Assembly (NCBI GenBank): GCA_020846005.1
Contig: JADLEQ010000048.1
Coordinates: forward strand, 62,001-126,000
Direction of reading: 5' to 3'
Length of the DNA: 64,000 bases
Source: Polyangiaceae bacterium
Lineage (GTDB): Bacteria > Myxococcota_A > Polyangia > Polyangiales > Polyangiaceae
In this document: positions 1 through 7,243 of the stretch, one piece after another
Layout of the letters: every line of letters begins with the position of its first letter
How positions within the stretch are numbered: the first letter of the stretch is position 1
Translations under genes and position numbers: made by a program
Notes under the pieces: generated by a model
What the model was told of the DNA's origin: nothing
The model's input: only the letters and a program-made list of their open reading frames with translations
Database searches by the model: none

Positions 1-2
1 TC

Positions 3-1553
3 CTGAGCTTCTCCCTCGGGCCGGTGTGCCAACACATCGCGGAGAAGTTCGCCGGTGACGTGTACCCGGGGGATGTCTTCTTCCACAACGACGTCTTCAG
101 CTTCGGCAATCAGAACAACGACGTCGCGGCGTTCAAGCCCATCTTCGTCGGCGAGACGCTGGTCGGCTGGGCGGCGTGCAAGGGCCACCAGGCGGACATC
201 GGCGGCGCCGTGCGCGGCGGCTACAACCCGAACGCCACCGAGGTCTGGCAGGAGGCGCTCCGTATCCCCGCCGTGAAGGTGTTCGAGCGGGGCAAGCTGC
301 GGCGCGACGTCTGGGACCTCATCTTCGCGAACATCCGCCTGCCCATCGTGCAAGAGGACATGCGCGCGGAGATCGGGAGCTCTACCGTCGGCGAGCGCCG
401 CCTCCGCGCCCTCATCGAGAAGCTCGGGCTCGCGCGCTTCGAGGCCCACAAGCAGGCCTTGTTCGACTCCACGCGGCGGCTCATGGAGGCGGAGATCCGG
501 AGCATCCCGAGCGGCACCTATCGCGGCGAGGCGACCGTCTACTTCGACGGCAGGAACCCCGGCTCCCGCCACCAGATCCGGGTCACCATCACCGTCGACG
601 ACGGCCGCATCCGCTTCGACTACTCGGACACCGATCGGCAGACGGACGGCTTCGTCAACGGCACGTACACCTCCACGGCCTCGGCCACGATCCTCACCTT
701 CCTCCAGATGGTGGACCCGCGCATCCCGCACAACCACGGGATGGTGGCGCCGATCGAGATCGTGGTGCCGGAGGGGACGCTCCTCAACGCCGCCTACCCG
801 GCCGCCACGACCTTCGGCAACCACCTGTGCCCGCCGAACGCGGACGCGATCATCCGGGCGCTCTCTCCGGTCGTCCCGGAGCGGGTCACCGCGGGGTGGA
901 ACCAGCTCCTCTGCTCGCTCTCGACCGGCACCGATCCGCGCCGGAAGGAGACCTACGTCGACATCCTCTTCATGGGGCTGAAGGGCGGCTCCGGGGCCAC
1001 CGCCGACTGCGACGGCTACGACCACATCGGCATGATCGACGCCTCCGGGGGCGTCCTCGATCAGGACTACGAGATGTTCGAGCAGATGACGCCGCACCGC
1101 CTCGTCTCGCACGAGTACCTCGTCGACTCCGCGGGCCCGGGCCGTCACCGGGGCGGGCTCGGGGTCGAGACCCGCTACGTGATCGGCTCGGACGACACCC
1201 AGCTCGTCACCTTCGGCGACGGCGACGTGGAGCCGGCGTTCGGCCTGTGCGGTGGCGGCGACGGCACGCTCAACTTCATCGAGCTCCGCTACCCCGACGG
1301 CCGGGCCGTCCGTCCGGCGACGAAGGACCACCTGCGCGGCGTGCCCGCGGGCACGCTCTACGTGCAGGCGGCAGGAGGGGGAGGCGGATACGGTCCGCCC
1401 GAGGAGCGCCCTGCCGAGGTGGTCGCGGGCGAGGTCCGCGACGGCCGGGTCTCCGTCGAGGCGGCGCGGGGAGCGTACCGCGTGGTGGTCGATCCGCAGA
1501 CGTTCGCGCTCGACCGCGCCGCCACCGATCGGCTCCGGGCGGAGAGGCCCTGA
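3..1553 (+). CDS. Hydantoinase B / oxoprolinase-type subunit (5' partial)
   Basis: The frame is open from the left edge, so the N-terminus is missing; about 516 residues are visible. The protein matches the HyuB family, the beta subunit of ATP-dependent hydantoinases, 5-oxoprolinases and acetone/acetophenone carboxylases. Family features seen are GDVFFHND near the N-terminus, the GHQADIGG histidine motif, GTYRGEA in the middle and a C-terminal AGGGGGYG glycine loop. These enzymes normally work with a HyuA ATPase subunit, expected just upstream, outside the window. It is the first visible gene of a nine-gene operon; the next start lies 4 nt after its stop. The substrate (a cyclic amide, imide or ketone) cannot be read from the sequence. 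Confidence 0.9.
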   Translation: MSFSLGPVCQHIAEKFAGDVYPGDVFFHNDVFSFGNQNNDVAAFKPIFVGETLVGWAACKGHQADIGGAVRGGYNPNATEVWQEALRIPAVKVFERGKLRRDVWDLIFANIRLPIVQEDMRAEIGSSTVGERRLRALIEKLGLARFEAHKQALFDSTRRLMEAEIRSIPSGTYRGEATVYFDGRNPGSRHQIRVTITVDDGRIRFDYSDTDRQTDGFVNGTYTSTASATILTFLQMVDPRIPHNHGMVAPIEIVVPEGTLLNAAYPAATTFGNHLCPPNADAIIRALSPVVPERVTAGWNQLLCSLSTGTDPRRKETYVDILFMGLKGGSGATADCDGYDHIGMIDASGGVLDQDYEMFEQMTPHRLVSHEYLVDSAGPGRHRGGLGVETRYVIGSDDTQLVTFGDGDVEPAFGLCGGGDGTLNFIELRYPDGRAVRPATKDHLRGVPAGTLYVQAAGGGGGYGPPEERPAEVVAGEVRDGRVSVEAARGAYRVVVDPQTFALDRAATDRLRAERP

Positions 1554-1557
1554 GCCC

Positions 1558-2670
1558 GTGGACCTCGCCCTCCGCCCCGAGCAGGCCGAGATCCAGCGCA
1601 CCTTCCGCGACTTCGTGGCGCGCGAGGTCGCGCCCGTCGCGCGCGCGCTCGACGAGTCGCCGCGCTTCCCTCGCGAGCTCTTCGAGCGGGTGGGCGAGCT
1701 CGGCTTCTTCGGCATGCGGTACCCCGAGCCGCTCGGCACGGGGGCCGACGTGGTCTCGGCGGTGCTGGTCGTGGAGGAGCTGGCCGCCGGGTCGCTGTCG
1801 CTGGCGGCGGCGTGCACGATGCAGTCGCTCATGGGCACGTGGTTCGTCCACCGGTTCGGCACGGTCGAGCAGCGCGAGCGGCTGCTCGTCCCGGCGCTCG
1901 CGGGGCGAGCCATCGGCGCCATCTGCATGACGGAGCCGGACGCCGGGAGCGACCTGTTCGCCATCTCCACCCGCGCCGTGGCCGAGGGCGGCACCTGGCG
2001 GCTCACCGGCTCGAAGACCTGGGTCACCTCGGCGCCCGTGGCCGACTTCTTCACCGTCTTCGCGCGGACGGGCGAGGACCGCCTGAGCGTGTTCTTGCTC
2101 GAGCGCGGCGCCGAGGGGCTGGAGATCGGCCGCGCGATCGAGAAGGCCGGCGTGCGCTCGTCGCTCACGAGCGAGGTCCACCTCGACGGAGCGCGGGCGA
2201 CGGCGCTGCTCGGCGAGGAGGGTGCTGGGGGCGGGTACCTCCGGGAGATCCTCGCCGAGATCCGGGTCGTCACGGCGGCGCTCGCCGTCGGCGTCGGTCG
2301 CGCGGCGTACGAGGAGGCGCGGCGGTACGCGGGCGAGCGGCGCCAGTTCGGCAAGCTCATCGAGCGCCACCCGGCCGTGCAGGAGCACCTGGCCGAGATG
2401 GCCACGGAGCTCGAGGCGGCGCGGCGCCTCACGCACTGGGCCGCGTGGCGCAGCGACCAGCGGCTGCCGAACGCCCGCGAGGCGAGCATGGCCAAGCTCT
2501 TCGCGTCCGAGGCAGCGAACCGCATCGCAGATCGCGCCGCCCGCGTGACAGCGAGCTACGGCTACGCGACGGACAGCCCCGTCCAGCGGTACCTGCGGGA
2601 CGCTCGCTTCGTGTTGATCGGAGGCGGGACCTCCGAGATCCTCAGGATGAACATCGCGAGGGAAGGATGA
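1558..2670 (+). CDS. Acyl-CoA dehydrogenase
   Basis: A 370-residue flavoprotein of the acyl-CoA dehydrogenase family (usual length about 380), which introduces an alpha,beta double bond into an acyl-CoA and passes electrons to ETF. Seen: the FAD/substrate motif CMTEPDAGSD near residue 123, TGSKTWVTSA near 152, the C-terminal region with RRQFGKLI, and the final IGGGTSEI box. In MCAD-type enzymes the catalytic Glu sits in IYEGT; here that place is Gly, as in isovaleryl-CoA dehydrogenase-like members whose base lies elsewhere. The GTG start at 1558 is chosen because it follows the upstream stop by 4 nt and begins directly at the family N-terminus. Its stop overlaps the next ATG (ATGA). Confidence 0.93.
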   Translation: MDLALRPEQAEIQRTFRDFVAREVAPVARALDESPRFPRELFERVGELGFFGMRYPEPLGTGADVVSAVLVVEELAAGSLSLAAACTMQSLMGTWFVHRFGTVEQRERLLVPALAGRAIGAICMTEPDAGSDLFAISTRAVAEGGTWRLTGSKTWVTSAPVADFFTVFARTGEDRLSVFLLERGAEGLEIGRAIEKAGVRSSLTSEVHLDGARATALLGEEGAGGGYLREILAEIRVVTAALAVGVGRAAYEEARRYAGERRQFGKLIERHPAVQEHLAEMATELEAARRLTHWAAWRSDQRLPNAREASMAKLFASEAANRIADRAARVTASYGYATDSPVQRYLRDARFVLIGGGTSEILRMNIAREG

Positions 2671-3065
2671 CGGAACCGCTACGAGTGCTGGTAGCCAAGC
2701 CCGGCGTGGACGGCCACGACGTCGGCGCGAAGCTCGTGTGTCGCGCGCTGATGGAGGCGGGCATGGCTGTCGTCTACACGGGCCTCCGCAAGTCGCCGCG
2801 TCAGATCGCGGAGGCCGCGCGCGAGCACCGCGCCGACGTGGTAGGGCTCTCCATCATGTCGGGCGCGCACCTCCCGCTCTCCACCAAGATCCTCGCCAGC
2901 CTGCGCGAGGCGGGGATGGGGGGCGCGAAGCTGGTCGTCGGCGGCGTCATCCCCGAGCGCGACCGCGCGGCGCTGGAGCAGCTCGGCGTGAGCGCGGTGT
3001 TCGGCGTGCGCTCCACGCTGGGCGACGTCGTCGCCTGGGTGCAGGCCCACGGGAGGTCCCCGTGA
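2667..3065 (+). CDS. B12-binding small subunit of acyl-CoA mutase
   Basis: A 132-residue stand-alone cobalamin-binding domain, equal to the C-terminal domain of fused methylmalonyl-CoA mutases. The base-off/His-on motif is intact: Asp15, His17 and Gly20 in KPGVDGHDVGAK, with His17 the expected lower cobalt ligand. GLSIMSGAH (the Ser-x-Leu-like strand) and GGVIPERD follow. It has four-nucleotide overlaps on both sides (ATGA with the dehydrogenase, GTGA with the large subunit), so both subunits are probably made together. Separate small and large subunits are typical of archaeal methylmalonyl-CoA mutase, isobutyryl-CoA mutase and 2-hydroxyisobutyryl-CoA mutase, rather than of the usual bacterial fused chain. 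Confidence 0.93.
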   Translation: MTEPLRVLVAKPGVDGHDVGAKLVCRALMEAGMAVVYTGLRKSPRQIAEAAREHRADVVGLSIMSGAHLPLSTKILASLREAGMGGAKLVVGGVIPERDRAALEQLGVSAVFGVRSTLGDVVAWVQAHGRSP

Positions 3066-4660
3066 GCCGCGAGCGCGCCGAGCCCCAGCGCGTCACCTGG
3101 GACAGCGGCATCGAGATCCAGCCCGTCTACGGCCCCGAGGACGTGGCGGGGGGCGAGCCGCCCGGCGCGCCCGGAGAGTACCCGTTCACCCGCGGGATCC
3201 ACCCGCTGATGTACCGGCAGCGGCCGTGGACGATCCGCCAGTATTCGGGCTTCGGCACCGCCGCGGAGACCCACGAGCGCTTCCTCTACCTGATCGAGCA
3301 CGGCAACACCGGCCTCAACGTCGCCTTCGACCTGCCCACGCAGTGCGGCCTCGACTCCGACGACCCGATGGCGGACGGCGAGGTGGGGCGGGTCGGCATG
3401 GCGGTGGACTCCCTCCAGGACATGGAGGAGGCGTTCGCCGGCATCGATCTGAACCGCATCACCGTTTCGCTCACCATCAACGGCGCGGCAATCCCGATCA
3501 TCGCGATGTACTTCGCGATGGCGGAGAAGCGCGGCTTCGAGCTGCGCGAGCTGCGTGGCACCGCGCAGAACGACATCCTGAAGGAGTTCGTCGGCCGCGG
3601 GACGTGGATCTACCCGGTGGAGCCGAGCGTGCGCCTCGTGGGCGACACCCTCGAGTGGTGTGCCGAGCACGCTCCGCACTACAACCCCGTCTCCGTCTGC
3701 GGCTATCACATCCGGGAGAGCGGCGCGACGCCCGCGCAAGAGATGGCCTACGCGCTCGCCATCGCCAGCGCGTACGTCGAGCACGTCCGCGGGCGAGGCC
3801 TCGAGGTCGACGCCGTCGCCCGCGGCATCTCGTTCAACTTCGACATCTTCGGCGATCTCTGGGAGGAGGTGGCGAAGTTTCGCGCGGGGCGCCGCCTGTG
3901 GGCCCGGATCGTGAAAGAGCGCTTCGGCGCCACGGATCCGCGCGCGATGCAGCTCCGCATGATCGCGGGCGGCGGCGGCGCGGGGCTCACCGTGCAGCAG
4001 CCGCTCAACAACGTGGTGCGCGGCGCCTACTACGCGCTCACGAGCGCCCTCGCCGGCACGCAGACGATGGCGCTCTGCTCCTACGACGAGGCGTACACGA
4101 TCCCGAGCGAGAAGGCGGCGCGGCTCTCGCTCCGCACGATGCAGATCCTGATGAACGAGATCGGCGCCTGCGACACCGTCGACCCGCTCGCCGGGTCGTA
4201 CTTCGTCGAGGCGACGACCCGAGCCATGGAGGAGAAGATCCAGGAGATCCTCGCCGGGGTCGAGGCCGAGGGTGGCATCGTGCGCGCCGTGGCCGAGGGG
4301 CGCGTCCAGGCGGCGGTGAACCGGCAGGCGTACGAGCGGCAGCGCCGCGTCGAGCGCGGCGAGGTGAAGAAGGTCGGGGTCAACTGCTTCGTCGAGAGCG
4401 AGGACGAGCCCGACGTGGACTTCCACCCGTACCGCCGCGAGCAGGCCGAGGCGCAGGTCGCGCGCCTCCGCCGCCTGCGCGAGACGCGGGACGCCGGCGC
4501 GGTCGAGCGGGCGCTCGCGCGCCTGCGGGGCGACGCGCGCGCGGCCCGCAACGTGATGCCCGCGGCGCTCGAGGCCGTGCGCGCCTACGCCACCGTCGGT
4601 GAGCTGTGCGGCGCGCTCCGCGCCGAGCTCGGGACGTGGGACGAGCCGGTGCGGTTCTGA
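3062..4660 (+). CDS. Acyl-CoA mutase large subunit (methylmalonyl-CoA mutase family)
   Basis: A 532-residue TIM-barrel catalytic subunit of a B12-dependent carbon-skeleton mutase, lacking the B12 domain that the preceding gene supplies. PWTIRQYSGFGTA holds Tyr61, aligned with Tyr89 of Propionibacterium methylmalonyl-CoA mutase. KEFVGRGTWIYP holds Arg179, aligned with Arg207. SVCGYHIRESG holds the Tyr-His pair (215/216). Isobutyryl-CoA mutases replace the Tyr/Arg pair by Phe/Gln, so a dicarboxylic (methylmalonyl- or ethylmalonyl-like) CoA substrate is favoured. FDLPTQCG is, however, of the isobutyryl/ethylmalonyl flavour. The alignment is from memory, so specificity is inference. No MeaB-type G-protein chaperone is seen nearby. 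Confidence 0.92.
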   Translation: MSRERAEPQRVTWDSGIEIQPVYGPEDVAGGEPPGAPGEYPFTRGIHPLMYRQRPWTIRQYSGFGTAAETHERFLYLIEHGNTGLNVAFDLPTQCGLDSDDPMADGEVGRVGMAVDSLQDMEEAFAGIDLNRITVSLTINGAAIPIIAMYFAMAEKRGFELRELRGTAQNDILKEFVGRGTWIYPVEPSVRLVGDTLEWCAEHAPHYNPVSVCGYHIRESGATPAQEMAYALAIASAYVEHVRGRGLEVDAVARGISFNFDIFGDLWEEVAKFRAGRRLWARIVKERFGATDPRAMQLRMIAGGGGAGLTVQQPLNNVVRGAYYALTSALAGTQTMALCSYDEAYTIPSEKAARLSLRTMQILMNEIGACDTVDPLAGSYFVEATTRAMEEKIQEILAGVEAEGGIVRAVAEGRVQAAVNRQAYERQRRVERGEVKKVGVNCFVESEDEPDVDFHPYRREQAEAQVARLRRLRETRDAGAVERALARLRGDARAARNVMPAALEAVRAYATVGELCGALRAELGTWDEPVRF

Positions 4661-4671
4661 GGGCGCGCACG

Positions 4672-5880
4672 ATGACCGATCGGCGACCGGTGGTGGTGAG
4701 CGTCGAGCAGGCGCTCAGCATGTCGTACGCGACGCTGCGCTTCGTCCACCTCGGCTGGCGCGTGATCCGGGTGGAGCCGACGCCGCAGGGCGGGCGCGCG
4801 ACCCCGGGCGACCCGAACCGCCACATCGGGCGGCCGGTCGCCGACGGCGGGCGGGCCAGCTACTTCGTCGGGCCCAACTGCGGCAAGGAGGCGATCGCGC
4901 TCGATCTCAAGGCGCCGGAGGGGCGCGAGATCCTCGCCCGCCTCGTGCGCGAGCTCGAGGCCGACGTGTTCTGCACGAACACGCTCCCGGTGCGCCACCC
5001 GGCGCTGGGGCTCGACTACGCCTCGCTCGCGGCCGGGCGCCCCGAGCTGGTCTGGTGCTGCATCTCGGCGATGGGCCTCGCGTACCCCGAGGTGCCCGGG
5101 TACGACCCGGTCCTGCAGGCGCTCTGCGGCTACATGGACCTCACAGGGGATCCGGAGGGCCCGCCCATGCAGAACGGCCCGCCCATCATCGATCTCAAGG
5201 CGGGGGACGAAGCGTTCGCTCAGGTCCTGCTCGCGTTGCTCGAGCGCGCGCGGACGGGGCGCGGGCGGGCGATCGACGTCTCCATGGCGCAGGTCGCGAC
5301 GAGCTGGCTGCTCACCTTCCTCCCCATGCTCGACATGGGCAGCGAGCCAGCGGACCTGCGCCGCTCCGGCAACGAGCACCGGCAGTTCATCCCGACCAAC
5401 GCCTACCCCACGGCGGACGGCTTCATCTACCTCGCCGTCGGCAGCGACGCGCAGTGGGCGCGGCTCGTCGCGCGCGATCCCTTCCGCGCGCTCGGGCGCC
5501 CCGAGCTCGCGACCAACGAGGGGCGCCGCGCCACAAAGCGCGAGCTGCACGCCTCGATCGGCGAGATCACGCGCCGGCACACGACCGGGGCCGTCGCCGA
5601 GGCGCTCGCCGTCGCGCAGATCCCCCACGCGCCGATCACGCCGATCGGCGACGTCCTCGGGCTCGAGTTCGTGCGCGCCGCCGAGCTCCACACCGCGGCG
5701 CCCGACGGCCGGCGCATCCGCCTGCCGCCGCCCGCCGTCACGACGCCCTGGCTCGAGGCGCGCGGGCGCGAGGTCCCCTTCCCCCCAGCCTACGGTGAGC
5801 ACACCGAGGCTCTGCTCGCCGAGCTCGGGCTGCCCGAGGAGGAGCGCCGCGCGCTCCGGGCGCGAGGAGTCGTCGCGTGA
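4672..5880 (+). CDS. Class III (CaiB/BaiF) CoA-transferase
   Basis: A 402-residue formyl-CoA-transferase-family protein that moves CoA between carboxylic acids. Typical pieces are FVGPNCGKEAIALDLK near residue 65, the catalytic Asp174 in NGPPIIDLKAGDEAF, GRGRAIDVSMAQ near 210, and the C-terminal HAPITPIGDV region that lines the CoA site. The N-terminus begins at VVSVEQALSMSYATL, somewhat shorter than in formyl-CoA transferase. The ATG at 4672 lies 11 nt after the mutase stop, and the gene's own stop overlaps the next GTG. In this operon it likely activates the free acid released by the ring-opening step, using another acyl-CoA as donor. Confidence 0.9.
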   Translation: MTDRRPVVVSVEQALSMSYATLRFVHLGWRVIRVEPTPQGGRATPGDPNRHIGRPVADGGRASYFVGPNCGKEAIALDLKAPEGREILARLVRELEADVFCTNTLPVRHPALGLDYASLAAGRPELVWCCISAMGLAYPEVPGYDPVLQALCGYMDLTGDPEGPPMQNGPPIIDLKAGDEAFAQVLLALLERARTGRGRAIDVSMAQVATSWLLTFLPMLDMGSEPADLRRSGNEHRQFIPTNAYPTADGFIYLAVGSDAQWARLVARDPFRALGRPELATNEGRRATKRELHASIGEITRRHTTGAVAEALAVAQIPHAPITPIGDVLGLEFVRAAELHTAAPDGRRIRLPPPAVTTPWLEARGREVPFPPAYGEHTEALLAELGLPEEERRALRARGVVA

Positions 5881-6752
5881 GCGAGGAGGTGCGCATGCCC
5901 GCGAGTCCCGAGTACCATCGGCCCCGTTCGCTGGAGGAGGCCTGGCGCCTGCTCGAGGCCCAGCCCGACGCTCGCCTCGTCGCTGGCGGGACGGACGTCC
6001 TCGTGAGGCTGCGCGAGGGCCGCTACCACCCGCCCGCCCTGGTCTCGCTCCGGCGCGTCGAGTCGCTGCGACGGATCGAGCCGGGGCGCGCGTGGACGAT
6101 CGGCGCCGGCGTGAGCGTCGCCGAGTTGCTCGAGCACCGCGAGCTCGCGGCCGTGTTCCCGGTGCTCGTCGAGGCGGGGCGCCGCCTCGGCAGCGCGCAG
6201 ATCCGCAGCGCCGCCACCGTCGGTGGCAACCTCTGCAACGCGTCGCCGTGCGCCGATCTGGCCCCGCCGCTGCTCGTGCTGGAGGCGCGCGCGCTGATCG
6301 CGTCGGCGGCCGGCGAGCGCGAGGTGCCGCTCTCGGAGTTCTTCCTCGGTCCGCGCCGCACCGCGCTCGGCCCCGGCGAGCTCCTGAGCGCGCTCCGGGT
6401 GGAGGCGCCGCCCGCCGGCGCTCGCGCCACCTTCCTCAAGCAGGGTCGGGTGCGCATGGACATCGCGCTCGCCAGCGTCGCGGTACGCCTCGAGCTCGAG
6501 GGCGCGCGCTGCGTGGAGGCCCGCGTGGCCGCCGGCTCCCTCGCGCCCACGCCGACACGTCTCGGCGAGGTCGAGGCGTCGCTCGCCGGCACCGAGCTCG
6601 ACGAGGCGACCCTCGCGCGCGCGCGCGCGGCCGCCGAGCGCGAGGTCCGCCCCATCACCGACGTGCGCGCCAGCGCGGACTACCGCCGTCACCTGGCGGG
6701 CGCCCTCGTCGTGCGCGCCGTCCGCGCCCTCACTCGACCGGAGGCCCGATGA
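5877..6752 (+). CDS. Molybdenum hydroxylase FAD-binding subunit (CoxM-like)
   Basis: A 291-residue medium subunit of a xanthine dehydrogenase/CO dehydrogenase-family hydroxylase. It carries FAD and hands electrons from the Fe-S subunit to the acceptor. Seen: the FAD motifs AGGTDVLV near residue 37 and IRSAATVGGNLCNASPCAD near 110-128, then a C-terminal CO-dehydrogenase-flavoprotein domain. The GTG start at 5877 overlaps the upstream TGA; an in-frame ATG seven codons later is a possible alternative. It lacks the Tyr-rich loop and extra 4Fe-4S insertion known in 4-hydroxybenzoyl-CoA reductase, which argues against that enzyme. No family maturation (CoxD- or XdhC-like) gene is visible in the operon. 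Confidence 0.93.
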   Translation: MSEEVRMPASPEYHRPRSLEEAWRLLEAQPDARLVAGGTDVLVRLREGRYHPPALVSLRRVESLRRIEPGRAWTIGAGVSVAELLEHRELAAVFPVLVEAGRRLGSAQIRSAATVGGNLCNASPCADLAPPLLVLEARALIASAAGEREVPLSEFFLGPRRTALGPGELLSALRVEAPPAGARATFLKQGRVRMDIALASVAVRLELEGARCVEARVAAGSLAPTPTRLGEVEASLAGTELDEATLARARAAAEREVRPITDVRASADYRRHLAGALVVRAVRALTRPEAR

Positions 6753-7243
6753 TCGACCTGGAGCTGACCGTGAACGGCGAGCTCGCGCGGGTGCGCGTGG
6801 AGCCGGGGGCCCGCCTGCTCGACGTACTCCGCGGCCCGCTCGGCCTCCCCGGGACGAAGGAGGGCTGCGGCAACGGTGAGTGCGGCGCCTGCACGGTGCT
6901 CGTCGCCGGTCGCCCGGTGTGCGCGTGCCTGACCCCGGCGGCCGAGGTGGAGGGGCTCGAGGTGCTCACGGTGGAGGGCCTCGTCGGTCCGGGGGGCGAC
7001 CTCTCCGCCGTGCAGCGCGCCTTCGTCGAGGGCGGCGGCGTGCAGTGCGGGTTCTGCACGCCGGGTATGGTGATGAGCGTCCACGCGCTGCTCGAGCGCA
7101 ACCCCGACCCGACGCCGGAGGACGTGCGCGAGGCCCTCACCGGCAACCTCTGCCGCTGCACCGGCTACGCGCAGATCGTCGAGAGCGCGCTCCTCGCCGC
7201 GCGCAAGCGCCGCGAGGCGCGCGAGGGAGGCGACCGTGCGTGA
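6749..7243 (+). CDS. Molybdenum hydroxylase [2Fe-2S] subunit (CoxS-like)
   Basis: A 164-residue small subunit with both iron-sulfur clusters of the family. The plant-ferredoxin-type site is in KEGCGNGECGACTV (Cys40, Cys45, Cys48, then Cys58 or Cys60). The second, helical-bundle site is QCGFCTPGM plus LCRCTGY (Cys100, Cys103, Cys135, Cys137). It shuttles electrons from the molybdopterin centre to FAD. The ATG overlaps the stop of the FAD subunit, and its 3' end overlaps the large-subunit start by 8 nt. The length is normal for the family and all eight ligands are present, so it should be functional. Confidence 0.96.
   Translation: MIDLELTVNGELARVRVEPGARLLDVLRGPLGLPGTKEGCGNGECGACTVLVAGRPVCACLTPAAEVEGLEVLTVEGLVGPGGDLSAVQRAFVEGGGVQCGFCTPGMVMSVHALLERNPDPTPEDVREALTGNLCRCTGYAQIVESALLAARKRREAREGGDRA

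Noticed and set aside
1558-2670. Inactive acyl-CoA dehydrogenase because the IYEGT Glu is Gly
   Set aside because: Isovaleryl-CoA-type members also have Gly or Ala there and take the base from another position.
6617-6632. GC dinucleotide run
   Set aside because: Short alternating GC inside the FAD-subunit gene coding for Ala/Arg; expected at this base composition.
5877-6752. 4-Hydroxybenzoyl-CoA reductase beta subunit
   Set aside because: The FAD subunit is of ordinary length with no extra cysteine-rich insertion for a 4Fe-4S cluster.
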